59,738 bases of DNA from Paracoccus versutus (GTDB taxonomy: Bacteria > Pseudomonadota > Alphaproteobacteria > Rhodobacterales > Rhodobacteraceae): positions 1 through 59,738 of the forward strand of contig NZ_JRKO01000038.1 of the NCBI RefSeq assembly GCF_000763885.1, read 5' to 3'. The translations under genes and the position numbers were made by a program. This document shows, piece by piece, positions 1 through 9,761 of the stretch. Within the stretch, counting starts at the first letter, position 1. The number at the start of each line of letters is the position of its first letter. The notes beneath the pieces were generated by a model, which was not told the origin of the DNA, searched no databases, and was given only the letters and a program-made list of their open reading frames with translations.

Positions 1-134
1 GCTCGGGCAAGATCATGCGCCGCATCCTGCGCAAGATCGCCGAGGACGATTTCGGCGCGCTCGGCGACATCTCGACGCTGGCCGACCCCGGCGTCGTCGA
101 CGAACTGATCGAGAACCGGATGAACCGGCACTGA
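1..134 (+). CDS. acs: Acetyl-CoA synthetase, C-terminal fragment (cut by window start)
   Basis: Only the last 43 residues are present, read from position 3 and ending at the TGA at 132-134. They contain [12 protein letters not shown], the conserved C-terminal motif of AMP-forming acyl-CoA synthetases, in which the lysine takes part in adenylate formation. The ADIST-like stretch and the short tail fit acetyl-CoA synthetase. The next genes encode the DUF485/ActP acetate uptake pair, the classic acs partners, so activation of imported acetate is the likely role. The identification rests on the tail and the context, because the catalytic core lies outside the window. Confidence 0.8.
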   Translation, partial: SGKIMRRILRKIAEDDFGALGDISTLADPGVVDELIENRMNRH

Positions 135-144
135 CAGCCGCAGC

Positions 145-168
145 GGGCCGTCGGCGGATCGCCGGCCC
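145..168 (+). terminator. Possible terminator hairpin after acs
   Basis: GGGCC at 145-149 pairs with GGCCC at 164-168, with further GGCG/CGCC pairing inside. It starts 10 bases after the acs stop. No T run follows, so this is a weak call. It may separate acs from the transporter pair. Confidence 0.35.
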
Positions 169-342
169 GGCATGGTGCAAGACGGACCGCCATGGGCGAT
201 GCGCGCCCATGGACCGGTCGCGGCATGGCCGGAGGAGCCTGCCGCCCGCCGAAAAGCCTTCCAGAAGAAGATCGTCTCGCCGGCATGGCGCCGGCGCGGC
301 TGAAAAGACAGCATATCGTGGCAGTGGAGGAGCACGACCCCG

Positions 343-651
343 ATGCAAGACAACCTGGCCGAACGGATCGCCGCAGATCCGAACTATCAATTACTGAAAG
401 CGAAACGATCCCGCTATGGCTGGATCCTGACGATTGCGATGCTCGTGGTCTATTACGGCTATATCCTGCTGATCGCCTTCGACAAGGAACTGCTCGCCTC
501 GCGGATCGGCGACGGCGTCATGACCTGGGGCATCCCCCTGGGCTTCGGCGTGATCGTCTTTACCATCATCATCACCGGCGTCTACGTGCGCCGCGCGAAC
601 AGCGAGTTCGACGAGCTGAGCGAGAAGGTTCGCCGGGAGGCGCTGAAATGA
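343..651 (+). CDS. DUF485 family inner-membrane protein, partner of ActP
   Basis: This 102-residue protein has two clear membrane helices, at about residues 28-48 and 62-84, and a charged N-terminus ([16 protein letters not shown]) typical of the YjcH/DUF485 family. Members of the family are encoded directly before cation/acetate symporters. Here the stop codon overlaps the ActP start in an ATGA arrangement (648-651), which suggests translational coupling. It is probably an accessory subunit or assembly factor of ActP; the biochemical role is not established for the family. Confidence 0.9.
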   Translation: MQDNLAERIAADPNYQLLKAKRSRYGWILTIAMLVVYYGYILLIAFDKELLASRIGDGVMTWGIPLGFGVIVFTIIITGVYVRRANSEFDELSEKVRREALK

Positions 652-2363
652 CCCACAAGATCCTGCGCAACGGCCTGATGGCCGCGGCCCTGGCCATGCC
701 GGGCGCCGCCATGGCCGCCGACGTGATCCAGGGCGCCGAGAAACAGGCGACGAACTGGACCGCGATCACCATGTTCGCCGCCTTCGTGCTGGCGACGCTC
801 TACATCACCAAATGGGCGGCGTCGCGGACCAAGTCGGCGGCGGATTTCTATACCGCGGGCGGCGGCATCACCGGCTTCCAGAACGGGCTTGCCATCGCCG
901 GGGACTACATGTCGGCCGCCTCGTTCCTGGGGATCTCGGCCGCGGTCATGATCTCGGGCTATGACGGGCTGATCTATTCGATCGGCTTCCTGGTCGGCTG
1001 GCCGATCCTGACCTTCCTGATGGCAGAGCGGCTGCGCAACCTCGGCCGCTTCACCTTTGCCGACGTGGCGGCCTTCCGCTTTGCCCAGACCCCGGTGCGC
1101 ATCTTTGCCGCCTCGGGCACGCTGGTCGTGGTGGCCTTCTACCTGATCGCGCAGATGGTGGGCGCGGGCTCGCTGATCCAGCTGCTGTTCGGCCTGGACT
1201 ACTGGATCGCGGTGGTGATCGTCGGCGCGCTGATGATGATCTACGTGCTGTTCGGCGGCATGACCGCGACGACCTGGGTGCAGATCATCAAGGCCTGCCT
1301 GCTTCTGGGCGGCGCGACCTTCATGTCCTTCATGGTCATGTGGCACTATGGCTTCAGCCCCGAGGCGATGTTCGCCGATGCGGTCCGCGTCAAGGCCGAT
1401 CTGGCCACCGCCGGCGGCAAGACCGCCGAGGAAGCCGCCGTCGCCGGCCAGTCGATCATGGGTCCGGGCACCTTCATCAAGGATCCGATCTCGGCCATCA
1501 GCTTCGGCATGGCGCTGATGTTCGGCACCGCCGGCCTGCCGCATATCCTGATGCGCTTCTTCACCGTGCCGAGCGCCAAGGAAGCGCGCAAGTCGGTGAT
1601 GTGGGCGACCGGCTGGATCGGCTATTTCTACCTCCTGACCTTCATCATCGGCTTCGGCGCCATCACCTTCGTGCTGACCAACCCGGAATTCCTGGACGGC
1701 TCCGGCGCTCTGGTCGGCGGCAGCAACATGGCGGCGGTGCATCTGGCCAAGGCGGTGGGCGGCAACGTCTTCCTGGGCTTCATCTCGGCCGTGGCCTTTG
1801 CCACCATCCTGGCGGTGGTCGCCGGCCTGACGCTCTCGGGCGCCTCGGCGGTCAGCCACGACCTCTATGCGACCGTGATCAAGAACGGCAACCCCGCGCC
1901 GGGCAGCGAGCTGCGCGTCTCGCGCATCACCACGGTGGCCCTGGGCCTGGTGGCGGTCGTGCTCGGCATCGCCTTCAAGAACCAGAACATCGCCTTCATG
2001 GTGTCGCTGGCCTTCGCGGTGGCTGCCTCGGCCAACTTCCCGGTGCTGTTCATGTCGGTGCTGTGGAAGGATTGCACGACCAAGGGCGCCGTGGTCGGCG
2101 GCTTCCTGGGGCTGATCTCCTCGGTGGTGCTGACGGTGCTGTCGCCCTCGGTCTGGGAAGCCACGCTGGGCAACCCCGCCGGCTCGGCGCCCTTCCCCTA
2201 TACCTCGCCGGCGCTGTTCTCGATGACCCTGGCCTTCCTGGGCATCTGGCTGGTGTCCAAGATGGACAACGGCACGCGGGCGCGCATCGACCGGGCCGGC
2301 TTCCTGGCCCAGCAGGTGCGCTCGGAAACCGGGATCGGCGCGGCGGAAGCCTCGTCGCACTGA
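648..2363 (+). CDS. actP: Cation/acetate symporter ActP
   Basis: This 571-residue sodium:solute symporter has an N-terminal signal-like segment (residues 1-23, ending AAMAA) followed by about 13 hydrophobic helices. Typical ActP features are the [11 protein letters not shown] motif near residue 45 and [15 protein letters not shown] near residue 80. The start at 648 was chosen because it overlaps the DUF485 stop and gives the family length; an in-frame extension upstream has no family similarity. It should import acetate and other short carboxylates with Na+ or H+, feeding Acs upstream and the AckA-Pta pair downstream. A strong hairpin follows at 2371. Confidence 0.93.
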   Translation: MTHKILRNGLMAAALAMPGAAMAADVIQGAEKQATNWTAITMFAAFVLATLYITKWAASRTKSAADFYTAGGGITGFQNGLAIAGDYMSAASFLGISAAVMISGYDGLIYSIGFLVGWPILTFLMAERLRNLGRFTFADVAAFRFAQTPVRIFAASGTLVVVAFYLIAQMVGAGSLIQLLFGLDYWIAVVIVGALMMIYVLFGGMTATTWVQIIKACLLLGGATFMSFMVMWHYGFSPEAMFADAVRVKADLATAGGKTAEEAAVAGQSIMGPGTFIKDPISAISFGMALMFGTAGLPHILMRFFTVPSAKEARKSVMWATGWIGYFYLLTFIIGFGAITFVLTNPEFLDGSGALVGGSNMAAVHLAKAVGGNVFLGFISAVAFATILAVVAGLTLSGASAVSHDLYATVIKNGNPAPGSELRVSRITTVALGLVAVVLGIAFKNQNIAFMVSLAFAVAASANFPVLFMSVLWKDCTTKGAVVGGFLGLISSVVLTVLSPSVWEATLGNPAGSAPFPYTSPALFSMTLAFLGIWLVSKMDNGTRARIDRAGFLAQQVRSETGIGAAEASSH

Positions 2364-2370
2364 AAACGCA

Positions 2371-2394
2371 GGCCCGCCCCCTTGGGGGCGGGCC
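2371..2394 (+). terminator. Terminator hairpin after actP
   Basis: A perfect 11-base inverted repeat, GGCCCGCCCCC and GGGGGCGGGCC with a TT loop, starts 8 bases after the actP stop. No U tract follows. It may act as a terminator or as an mRNA 3' end protector, and it lies about 60 bases before the response regulator gene. Confidence 0.6.
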
Positions 2395-2456
2395 ATCGTC
2401 GTCCCGGAACCGACCCGCCTGGCCCGGCTTCGGTGTCCGATCCTTCGGAGGGGGTG

Positions 2457-2828
2457 ATGGCCCATATCCTGATCGTCGAGGACGAGGACAATATCGCCGC
2501 CGCGCTGGAGTTCCTGCTGGCGCGGGCCGGCCACAGCTACAGGCGGATCGCCGGCGGCACCGCCGCGCTGGACGAGATCCGCGCCAACCGCCCCGACCTG
2601 GTGCTGCTGGACATCATGCTGCCCGACATCTCGGGCTACCAGATCGTCGAGGCGCTGCGCGCCGACCCCGGCCTGCGCGACGTGCGGGTGCTGCTGATGA
2701 CCGCCCGTGGCTCGGTGGTGGAACGCCGCAAGGGGCTGGCGCTTGGCGCCGACGGCTTCATCGCCAAACCCTTCGAGCTGTCGGAACTGCGGGCCGAGAT
2801 CGCCCGGCTTCTGGACCGCACCGGCTGA
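2457..2828 (+). CDS. Single-domain response regulator (CheY-like receiver)
   Basis: The protein has 123 residues and consists of a receiver domain only. The acidic pair lies in VEDED (residues 7-11), the phospho-acceptor is Asp52 in LLDIMLP, the switch Thr is Thr82 in LLMTARG, and the conserved Lys is Lys104 in AKPF. No DNA-binding or output domain follows. The start at 2457 is preceded by GGAGGGGG. No histidine kinase gene lies nearby. Its position after actP suggests a link to acetate or acetyl-phosphate signalling, which is inference only. Confidence 0.85.
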   Translation: MAHILIVEDEDNIAAALEFLLARAGHSYRRIAGGTAALDEIRANRPDLVLLDIMLPDISGYQIVEALRADPGLRDVRVLLMTARGSVVERRKGLALGADGFIAKPFELSELRAEIARLLDRTG

Positions 2829-2975
2829 CCGCCGACGCCGGCCCCCGCGCCGGATCGTCGCAGCGGGCCGGCCTTTCCCGCGGCGCTTGCGGCGGGACGC
2901 CGCTTTTCCCTTGCCTCCCGCCGGCATATCGGGATCCTCGGGGGCGCGGGATCCGCGCCAGCACGGAGGATAGCG

Positions 2976-3902
2976 ATGACCGACGCCTATCAAGCCATCA
3001 TCGACCGCTGCGCCGGTTTGCCGCCACTGCGCACCGCCGTGGTCCACCCGGTCAGCCATACCGTCTTCGACGCGGTGGAAGAGGCGCGCGCGGCCGGGCT
3101 GATCGAGCCGGTGCTGGTCGGCCCCGCCGCCCGCATCGCCGCCGCGCTGACCGAGGCGGGGCAGGCCCCCGACACCTATGAGATCGTGGATACCGAACAC
3201 AGCCACGCCGCCGCCGCCCGCGCCGCGCAGATGGCCGCGACGGGCCAGGTCGGCGCGATCATGAAGGGCTCGCTGCATTCCGACGAGCTGCTGGGCGCGG
3301 TGATCCACCCGCAATGCGGGCTGCGCACCGAGCGGCGGATCAGCCACGCCTTCCTGATGCTGACCGAGGATTATCCGCGCCCCTTCATCATCACCGATGC
3401 GGCGGTCAACATCGCCCCCGACCTGATGGTCAAGGCGGACATCCTGCACAATGCCATCGTGCTCTGGCGCGTGCTGTGGGGGCCGGCCCGGCCCAAGGCC
3501 GCGATCCTTGCCGCGGTCGAGACGGTCAATCCCAAGATGCAGGCCACGCTGGACGCGGCGGCGCTGTGCAAGATGGCCGATCGCGGCCAGATCGAGGACG
3601 CCGATCTGGACGGGCCGCTGGCCTTCGACAATGCGATCAGCCCGGCGGCGGCGCGGGAAAAGGGCATCGTCTCGCCCGTGGCGGGGCAGGCCGACATCCT
3701 GCTGGTGCCCGACATCGAATCGGGCAACATGCTGGCCAAGCAGCTGGTTTTCATGGGCGGCGCCGATGCGGCGGGGATCGTGCTGGGTGCGCGGGTGCCG
3801 GTCGTCCTGACCAGCCGCGCCGATTCCGTGCGCGCCCGGATGCTGTCCACCGCGCTGGCCGTGCTGATGGCCGAGGCGCGCCGGCTGGGGCAGGTGAAAT
3901 GA
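2976..3902 (+). CDS. pta: Phosphate acetyltransferase (PTA/PTB family)
   Basis: This 308-residue protein belongs to the phosphate acetyl/butyryltransferase family. Family sequences include KGSLHSDELLGAV near residue 90, a central ITDAAVN segment near residue 140, and the C-terminal VPDIESGNMLAKQL near residue 240. It lacks the N-terminal regulatory domain of long Pta enzymes, so it is the short form. It interconverts acetyl-CoA and acetyl phosphate. The stop overlaps the ackA start (ATGA, 3899-3902), which makes a coupled Pta-AckA pair. Activity on longer acyl-CoA, as in Ptb, cannot be excluded from sequence. Confidence 0.88.
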   Translation: MTDAYQAIIDRCAGLPPLRTAVVHPVSHTVFDAVEEARAAGLIEPVLVGPAARIAAALTEAGQAPDTYEIVDTEHSHAAAARAAQMAATGQVGAIMKGSLHSDELLGAVIHPQCGLRTERRISHAFLMLTEDYPRPFIITDAAVNIAPDLMVKADILHNAIVLWRVLWGPARPKAAILAAVETVNPKMQATLDAAALCKMADRGQIEDADLDGPLAFDNAISPAAAREKGIVSPVAGQADILLVPDIESGNMLAKQLVFMGGADAAGIVLGARVPVVLTSRADSVRARMLSTALAVLMAEARRLGQVK

Positions 3903-5002
3903 CCCCGGCGATCCTGACGCTGAATGCCGGCTCGTCGAGCCTCAAGTTCCGGGTCTTCGCGCGCGAGGGGCTGGCGCTTCTGGCGCGCGGCGCGGTCAGC
4001 CGGATCGGCGCGGATGCCGAGCTGGCGGCCCGGCTGGCCGGCGAGCCCGAGTTCCGCGGCCCGGTCGCGGGCGGCGATCATGCCGCCGCCATGCAGGCCG
4101 TGCTGGATTTCATCGACGCCCATGACGAGGGCTGGCGGATCGAGGCGGTGGCGCATCGCATCGTCCATGGCGGCACGCGCTATGTCCGCTCGACCCCGGT
4201 CACGCCGCAGGTGCTGGAGGATCTGGCGGCGCTGATCCCGCTGGCGCCGCTGCACCAACCGCACGGGCTGGCCGCCATCGCCGCCGCCCGCCGGCTGGTG
4301 GGCGACGAGGTGCCGAACCTTGCCTGTTTCGACACCGCCTTCCATGCCGGGCGGGATGCCCTTTTCACCCATTTCGCCCTGCCCGAGCCGCTGTTCGAAC
4401 AGGGCGTGCGCCGCTATGGCTTTCACGGCCTGTCCTATCAATGGCTGGCGCAGGTGCTGGCGCGCGACCATCCCGACCTGCACCGGGGCCGGGTGGTCGC
4501 CGCGCATCTGGGCAATGGCGCCAGCCTTTGCGCCATGCATCAGGGGCGCAGCGTCGATACCACCATGGGCATGACCGCGGTGGACGGCATTCCCATGGGC
4601 ACGCGCTCGGGCGCCGTCGATCCCGGCGCGATCCTGCTGATGCAGCGCAGCTTCGGCATGACGCCCGAAGAGATCGAGGATCTGATCTATAACCGTTCGG
4701 GCCTTTTGGGCATGTCGGGCAAGTCGAACGATGTGGCGGCGCTGCTGGCGGATGGCTCGGCGCAGTCGCGTTTCGCGCTGGACTATTTCGCGCTCAGATG
4801 CGCGCAGGCGGCGGCGGCCATGGCGGTCTCGCTGGGCGGCATCGACGCCATGGTCTTCACCGGCGGCATCGGCGAGAACGCCGCCCCGGTGCGCGAGGCG
4901 ATCCTGCGCCGCATGGCGCCCTTGGGCGATTTCGCGACGCTGATCATCCCCGCCAACGAAGAGCGGATGATGGCGATGGAGGCCGCCGCCCTGCTGGCCT
5001 AG
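3899..5002 (+). CDS. ackA: Acetate kinase
   Basis: The 367-residue ASKHA-fold kinase begins with LTLNAGSSSLKF (phosphate-binding Asn7). It carries the acetokinase signatures VAHRIVHGG, CFDTAFHAG (catalytic Asp), HLGNGAS and FTGGIGENA near the C-terminus. It converts acetyl phosphate and ADP to acetate and ATP, or the reverse, with the adjacent Pta. It is slightly shorter than the roughly 400-residue family norm. The stop codon TAG (5000-5002) shares the palindrome CTAG with the stop of phaC on the other strand. Confidence 0.93.
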   Translation: MTPAILTLNAGSSSLKFRVFAREGLALLARGAVSRIGADAELAARLAGEPEFRGPVAGGDHAAAMQAVLDFIDAHDEGWRIEAVAHRIVHGGTRYVRSTPVTPQVLEDLAALIPLAPLHQPHGLAAIAAARRLVGDEVPNLACFDTAFHAGRDALFTHFALPEPLFEQGVRRYGFHGLSYQWLAQVLARDHPDLHRGRVVAAHLGNGASLCAMHQGRSVDTTMGMTAVDGIPMGTRSGAVDPGAILLMQRSFGMTPEEIEDLIYNRSGLLGMSGKSNDVAALLADGSAQSRFALDYFALRCAQAAAAMAVSLGGIDAMVFTGGIGENAAPVREAILRRMAPLGDFATLIIPANEERMMAMEAAALLA

Positions 5003-6765
5003 CGCTGGCGGACATAGCTGCCCGGCGCGTCCTCCAGCGCCGGATAGCCCGCGGCGGCCGCGCCCATGCCCGGCGGCGCCACCCGCTCGGCCGCGGAATG
5101 CCGCGCCAGCCAGTCGATCCAGGCCGGCCACCAGCAGCCCTCGCGCAGCGCGGCGGCGTGCAGCCAGTCGTCGGGCGGCAGGCAGGTGCCGTCCCGCCCG
5201 CGGGTGGCGATGCGGTGATGGCCGGGTCCGGCCGGGTCCAGGATGATCCCCGCCAGGTGGTCCCGATCCCCCAGCACGAAGGTCAGCTCGGCATCGCTGA
5301 GGCAGTGCAGCCGATAGACCGAGCGCCAGGGGGCGACGTAATCCTCTTCGGTGCCGACGGCAAAGACCGGCGCGCGGATGTTGCGCAACGCCACGGGCCG
5401 GCCGTCGGCCAGCAGCCGGTCGCCGGCCAGCGCGTTTTCCAGGTAGAAGCGGCGCAGGTATTCGCCCTGCATGCGATAGGGCATCCGGGTCGAATCGCTG
5501 CTCCAGGCCAGCATGTCGGTCATCGGCTCGCGCTCGCCCATCAGATAGGCGCGCACCATGCGCGACCAGATCAGGTCGTTCGAGCGCAGGAAGCGGAAGG
5601 CGCCCAGCATCTGTTCGGCCGTCAGGTAGCCGCGTTGCCGCATCGCGCTTTCCAGGCTGTTGAGCTGGTCGTGGTCGATGAACAGCCCCAGCTCGCCCGG
5701 CTCGGCGAAATCCGTCTGCGCCGCCAGCAGCGAGACGCTGGCCAGCCGGTCGTCCCGCGCCCCGCCCATCGCTGCCGCCGCGATGGCCAGCAGCGTGCCG
5801 CCCAGGCAATAGCCCGCCGCATGGATGCCCCGCCCCGGCAGGATGGCCGAGATCGCATCCACCGCCGCCATCACCCCCAGGCTGCGGTAATCCTCCAGCG
5901 TCAGGTCGCGGTCCTCGGCCGTGGGATTGCGCCATGAGATGCAGAAGACCGTGTGCCCGGCGCCGACCAGGTGCCGGACCAGCGAGTTTTCCGGCGAAAG
6001 GTCGAGGATATAGTATTTCATGATCCAGGCCGGGACCAGCAGCACCGGCTCGGCCAGCACGGTGTCGGTCGCGGGGGCGTATTGGATCAGCTCGATCAGG
6101 TGGTTGCGATAGACCACCTTGCCGGGGCTTGCCGCGACTTCGTGGCCGACGCGGAATTGCTCGGCCCCGACCGGGGGCTTGCCGGCGGCCAGCCGGGCCA
6201 TGTCCTCGGCCCAGTTGCGCATGCCCATCCATTGGTTCAGCCCGCCGGTCTGCAGGGTGCGGGCGATCACCTCGGGATTGGTGAAGGGCAGGTTCGCCGG
6301 CGAGGCCATGTCGAGCCATTGCTGCACCATCGCCGACAGCAGGTTCTGGCGATGCGGATCGACGCCGGGCACGTCGCGCGTCGCCTCCTGCCACCATTGC
6401 CGCGCCAGCAGGAAGCCCTGGGCCCAGAGGCTGAAGGGCGGGTTCTGCCAGGCCGCGGCGGCGAAGCGGCGGTCCTGCGGGGGCGGCCGGATCACCGGCT
6501 CGGCCGCCGGATCGGCGGCGAGCGCCGCGGCATGGGCCAGCAGCGCCGCCGTCTCGCGCGCGGCCTTGTCGGCCAGCTCCAGCCGCTTGCCCGGCGCGGC
6601 GGCCAGGTGCGCCGACCAGTCCATCAGCGCCATGCCGAGCGCCAGGGGCGAGACGCCGGTGCCGAAGCCGGCGGCCATCGCCTCGCGCAGCCGGTCGATG
6701 GCGCGAAAGGGGCCGGCATCGGTCGGGACGGGGCCGGTTGCAAGGGTATTCGCCGTTTCCTTCAT
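4999..6765 (-). CDS. phaC: Class I-type polyhydroxyalkanoate synthase
   Basis: The 588-residue protein has the PhaC N-terminal domain (FTNPEVIARTLQTGG around residue 161) and an alpha/beta-hydrolase core with the lipase-like box GYCLGG, whose nucleophile is Cys320. The downstream SWRNP and WSSDSTRMP segments fit class I synthases. The start at 6765 (MKETANTLATG) leaves 62 bases to the upstream dehydrogenase gene. No phaA, phaB, phaP or phaZ lies in the window. A synthase beside pta, ackA and an alcohol dehydrogenase suggests a paralogue linked to acetyl-phosphate or redox overflow rather than the main PHA operon; this is inference. Confidence 0.9.
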   Translation of the reverse strand: MKETANTLATGPVPTDAGPFRAIDRLREAMAAGFGTGVSPLALGMALMDWSAHLAAAPGKRLELADKAARETAALLAHAAALAADPAAEPVIRPPPQDRRFAAAAWQNPPFSLWAQGFLLARQWWQEATRDVPGVDPHRQNLLSAMVQQWLDMASPANLPFTNPEVIARTLQTGGLNQWMGMRNWAEDMARLAAGKPPVGAEQFRVGHEVAASPGKVVYRNHLIELIQYAPATDTVLAEPVLLVPAWIMKYYILDLSPENSLVRHLVGAGHTVFCISWRNPTAEDRDLTLEDYRSLGVMAAVDAISAILPGRGIHAAGYCLGGTLLAIAAAAMGGARDDRLASVSLLAAQTDFAEPGELGLFIDHDQLNSLESAMRQRGYLTAEQMLGAFRFLRSNDLIWSRMVRAYLMGEREPMTDMLAWSSDSTRMPYRMQGEYLRRFYLENALAGDRLLADGRPVALRNIRAPVFAVGTEEDYVAPWRSVYRLHCLSDAELTFVLGDRDHLAGIILDPAGPGHHRIATRGRDGTCLPPDDWLHAAALREGCWWPAWIDWLARHSAAERVAPPGMGAAAAGYPALEDAPGSYVRQR

Positions 6766-6827
6766 GGCAGCAGATCCCGGTCGGAAAGAGAGGGGCTGGC
6801 CGGGCGCGGCCGCGCCCGGCGGGCGGC

Positions 6828-7811
6828 TCAGGGCACCAGCACGGCCGCGCCGTCGAAGCGGCCGGCGCGCAGGTCGTCCAGCGCGCGATTGGCCTCGCGC
6901 AGCGGATAGGTCGTGGTTTCGGTGGCGATGCCGATGCGGGGCGCCAGCGACAGGAAGTCCAGCCCGTCCTGCCGCGTCAGGTTGGCGACCGAGGCGATCT
7001 GGCGTTCGTGCCAGAGCAGCGCATAGGGAAAGGCGGGGATGTCGCTCATGTGGATGCCGGCGCAGACCACGCGGCCGCCCTTGCGCACCGCCTTCAGCGC
7101 CGCCGGAACCAACTCGCCCACCGGGGCGAAGATGATCGCTGCATCCAGCGGCTCGGGCGGGGGCTGGTCCGAGCCGCCGGCCCAGACCGCGCCCAGCCGG
7201 CGCGCGAAATCCTGCGAGCGCAGGTCGCCGGGGCGGGTGAAGGCATGGACCGCGCGGCCCTGCCACGCCGCCACCTGCGCGATGATATGGGCGGCCGCGC
7301 CAAAGCCGTAAAGCCCCAGCCGCGGCGCCTTGCCCGCGATCACCAGCGCGCGCCAGCCGATCAGCCCGGCGCAAAGCAGGGGCGCCAGCGCCACGTCCTC
7401 GCCGGCCTCGCCCAGGGGAAAGGCGAAACGCGCGTCGGCGATCGCCGCGGTCGCATAGCCGCCGTCCCGCGTGTAGCCGGTAAAGCCCGGCGCGTCGCAC
7501 AGGTTCTCGCGCCCGTCGCGGCAATAGGGGCAGGCGCCGCAGGCGTGGCCCAGCCAGGGGATGCCGACCCGCTGGCCCAGGGCAAGGCCGGTAACGCCGG
7601 GGCCGAGCGCATCGACCCGGCCGACGATCTCGTGTCCGGGGATGATCGGCAGCACCGGGTCGGGCAATTCGCCGTCGACCACGTGCAGGTCGGTGCGGCA
7701 GACCCCGCAGGCCAGGACGCGGACCCGGATCTCGCCCGGACCGGGGTCACGGTCGGGCAGTTCGGTCCAGACCAGCGGCGCGCCGATCCTGTGCAGCAGC
7801 ATGGCATGCAT
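6828..7811 (-). CDS. Zinc-dependent alcohol dehydrogenase
   Basis: The 327-residue medium-chain dehydrogenase has catalytic zinc ligands Cys38 (CGVCRTD) and His60-Glu61 (GHE). Four structural zinc cysteines (91, 94, 97, 105) lie in [15 protein letters not shown]. The nucleotide-binding region around residue 165 reads [11 protein letters not shown], a slightly altered GxGxxG. The start at 7811 ([10 protein letters not shown]) gives normal family length. It lies just upstream of phaC on the same strand, probably in one operon. It should oxidise a primary alcohol or reduce an aldehyde with NAD(P); the substrate is not evident. Confidence 0.88.
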   Translation of the reverse strand: MHAMLLHRIGAPLVWTELPDRDPGPGEIRVRVLACGVCRTDLHVVDGELPDPVLPIIPGHEIVGRVDALGPGVTGLALGQRVGIPWLGHACGACPYCRDGRENLCDAPGFTGYTRDGGYATAAIADARFAFPLGEAGEDVALAPLLCAGLIGWRALVIAGKAPRLGLYGFGAAAHIIAQVAAWQGRAVHAFTRPGDLRSQDFARRLGAVWAGGSDQPPPEPLDAAIIFAPVGELVPAALKAVRKGGRVVCAGIHMSDIPAFPYALLWHERQIASVANLTRQDGLDFLSLAPRIGIATETTTYPLREANRALDDLRAGRFDGAAVLVP

Positions 7812-7911
7812 CGGGCATCTCTCAACAGCGGGGTCATGTCCAATATGCGGATGCCGGGGCGGGCTTGTAAATGGGCGCGGCCTTTGGTCGCGGGTCTTTC
7901 GGCCCGGCCGG

Positions 7912-8685
7912 TCACGCCGCCGCGTGCGGCAGCACCCAGATGCCGCTGTCGGGCACGGCATTGACGCGCAGCCGGCAGCCATAGGCGCTGGACAGCGCCT
8001 CGTCGGTCAAGACCTCGTCGGGGCGGCCCTGGCACAGGACGCGGCCGCCGCTCATCAGCACCAGCTTTTGCGCGAAAAGCGCGGTCAGGTTCAGGTCGTG
8101 CATGACCGCCACCACGCCGCCGCCGGCCCTGGCGTAATCGGCGGCCAGCCGCATCACCGTCAGCTGATGGGCGATGTCGAGGCTGCTGACCGGCTCGTCC
8201 AGCATCAGCCAGCGCGGGCCGTCCGCGTCCAGCGGCTGCCAGACCTGCGCCAGGACGCGGGCCAGTTGCACCCGCTGCTGCTCGCCCCCCGAAAGCTCCT
8301 GGTAGAGCCGGCCGGAAAAGCCCGGCAGATCGACCGCCCCCAGCGCCGCCGGCACCAGCGCATCGGCGCGCTCGCCGCGGGCCTCGACGCCGATGCGCAC
8401 CACCTCGGCCACGGTAAAGGGGAATGACAGGGCGGCGGCCTGCGGCAGCACGGCACGGCGCCGGGCCAGTTCCTCGGGCGACAGGGCGGCGATGTCGTGC
8501 CCGTTCAGGGTGACGGCCCCGCGGCAGGCGAGTTCCCCGGTCAGGCTGCGCATCAGCGTGGTCTTGCCCGAGCCGTTCGGCCCGACGATGGCGGTGATCT
8601 CGCCCGCCCGCGCCTCGACCGAGACGCCGTGCAGGATCTGCTTGCGGCCAAGGCTGACCTGGATGTCGCTGGCGATCAGGCTCAC
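7912..8685 (-). CDS. hmuV: Heme ABC transporter ATP-binding protein HmuV
   Basis: This 257-residue ATPase has Walker A GPNGSGKT (residues 35-42), signature LSGGEQQRV and Walker B LMLDEP. It matches the heme-type ABC ATPases next to HmuU. The chosen GTG start at 8685 overlaps the hmuU stop (GTGA, 8682-8685), a coupling style repeated through the operon. An ATG at 8721 would add 12 residues with no family match. It powers periplasm-to-cytoplasm heme transport with HmuTU. Confidence 0.93.
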   Translation of the reverse strand: MSLIASDIQVSLGRKQILHGVSVEARAGEITAIVGPNGSGKTTLMRSLTGELACRGAVTLNGHDIAALSPEELARRRAVLPQAAALSFPFTVAEVVRIGVEARGERADALVPAALGAVDLPGFSGRLYQELSGGEQQRVQLARVLAQVWQPLDADGPRWLMLDEPVSSLDIAHQLTVMRLAADYARAGGGVVAVMHDLNLTALFAQKLVLMSGGRVLCQGRPDEVLTDEALSSAYGCRLRVNAVPDSGIWVLPHAAA

Positions 8686-9761
8686 AGGTCCAGCACCCCG
8701 CGGTTGCGCAGAAGGATCCACAGGAAGAACGGCCCGCCCATGACGGCGGTGACGATGCCGATGGGCAGCTCGGCCGGGGCGATCACCGTGCGGCTGACCA
8801 TGTCGGCCAGCAGCAGCGTCACCGCGCCCAGAAGCGCCGAGTTGACCAGCAGCCAGCGGTGGTCCGGCCCGCTCGCCAGCCGCAACAGATGCGGCACGAC
8901 GATGCCGACGAAGCCGATCCCGCCCGAGACCGCGACCGCGGCGCCGGTGGCGGCGGCGACGGTCAGGATGGCGCGGTTCTTGACCTTCTGCACGCGGATG
9001 CCGACATGGCCGGCCGCCGCCTCTCCCAGCGCCAGCGCATTGAGTCCGCGCGCGAGCCAGGGGGCGTAGAGCAGGGCCAGCGCCATGATCGGCGCCCCGG
9101 CCAGCAGCTTGGGCCAGTTCGCCCCGGCCAGCGAGCCGAGGCCCCAGAAGGTCAGGTCGCGCAGCTCGCGGTCGTTGGCGCGCAGGATCGCCAGCCCGGC
9201 CAGCGCCCCCATGATCGCGGCCAGCGCGATGCCGGCCAGCAGCATGGTCGCGACCGAGGTGCGCCCGCGCCGGGTGGCGATGCGGTAAAGCGCCATGGTG
9301 GTCAGCCAGCCGCCGGCAAAGGCGGCGACCGGGACCAGATACCAGCCGAAGAACGCCGCCACCCAGCCGGGCAGCGCGCCGCCCAGCACGATGGCCAGGA
9401 TCGCCCCAAGCGAGGCGCCGGAACTGACGCCGACGATGCCCGGATCGGCCAGCGGGTTGCGGAACAGCCCCTGCATCACCGCGCCCGAGACCGCCAGCGA
9501 GGCGCCGACGAAGATGCCCATCAGCACCCGCGGCAGCCGGATGTCCAGCAGCACCACCCGGTCCTGCACCGCGAGTTCGCGCCCCGCCAGCAGGTCCGAG
9601 AGCGCGCGGGCCAGCGACGTCCCCGAGGCGCCCCAGCCCAGCGAGATCACCGCGACCACCGCCAGCAGCAGCGCCAGGAACAGCCCCAGGCGCCGCGCGC
9701 GATGGCTGCGGTCGCCTTCCAGCCGTCCGGGGCGAAGGTCGGGCGTCGCGGCCACCATCAC
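8682..9761 (-). CDS. hmuU: Heme ABC transporter permease HmuU
   Basis: The 359-residue permease is of the FecCD/BtuC type with about ten membrane helices. Conserved segments include RLPRVLMGIFVGASLAVSG, NPLADPGIVGVSSGASLGA and GGIGFVGIVVPHLLRL near the C-terminus. The start (ATGATG, 9756-9761) overlaps the hmuT stop. It forms the channel for heme delivered by HmuT and is driven by HmuV. Confidence 0.93.
   Translation of the reverse strand: MMVAATPDLRPGRLEGDRSHRARRLGLFLALLLAVVAVISLGWGASGTSLARALSDLLAGRELAVQDRVVLLDIRLPRVLMGIFVGASLAVSGAVMQGLFRNPLADPGIVGVSSGASLGAILAIVLGGALPGWVAAFFGWYLVPVAAFAGGWLTTMALYRIATRRGRTSVATMLLAGIALAAIMGALAGLAILRANDRELRDLTFWGLGSLAGANWPKLLAGAPIMALALLYAPWLARGLNALALGEAAAGHVGIRVQKVKNRAILTVAAATGAAVAVSGGIGFVGIVVPHLLRLASGPDHRWLLVNSALLGAVTLLLADMVSRTVIAPAELPIGIVTAVMGGPFFLWILLRNRGVLDL

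Noticed and set aside
582..3449. Long minus-strand open frame opposite actP and pta
   Set aside because: Its product is low-complexity and rich in Arg, Gly, His and Gln, as expected from the antisense of GC-rich genes. The plus strand holds well-conserved families.
3371..6397. Minus-strand open frame of about 1000 codons through ackA and phaC
   Set aside because: It is out of frame with phaC and has no family motif. AckA and PhaC explain the region.
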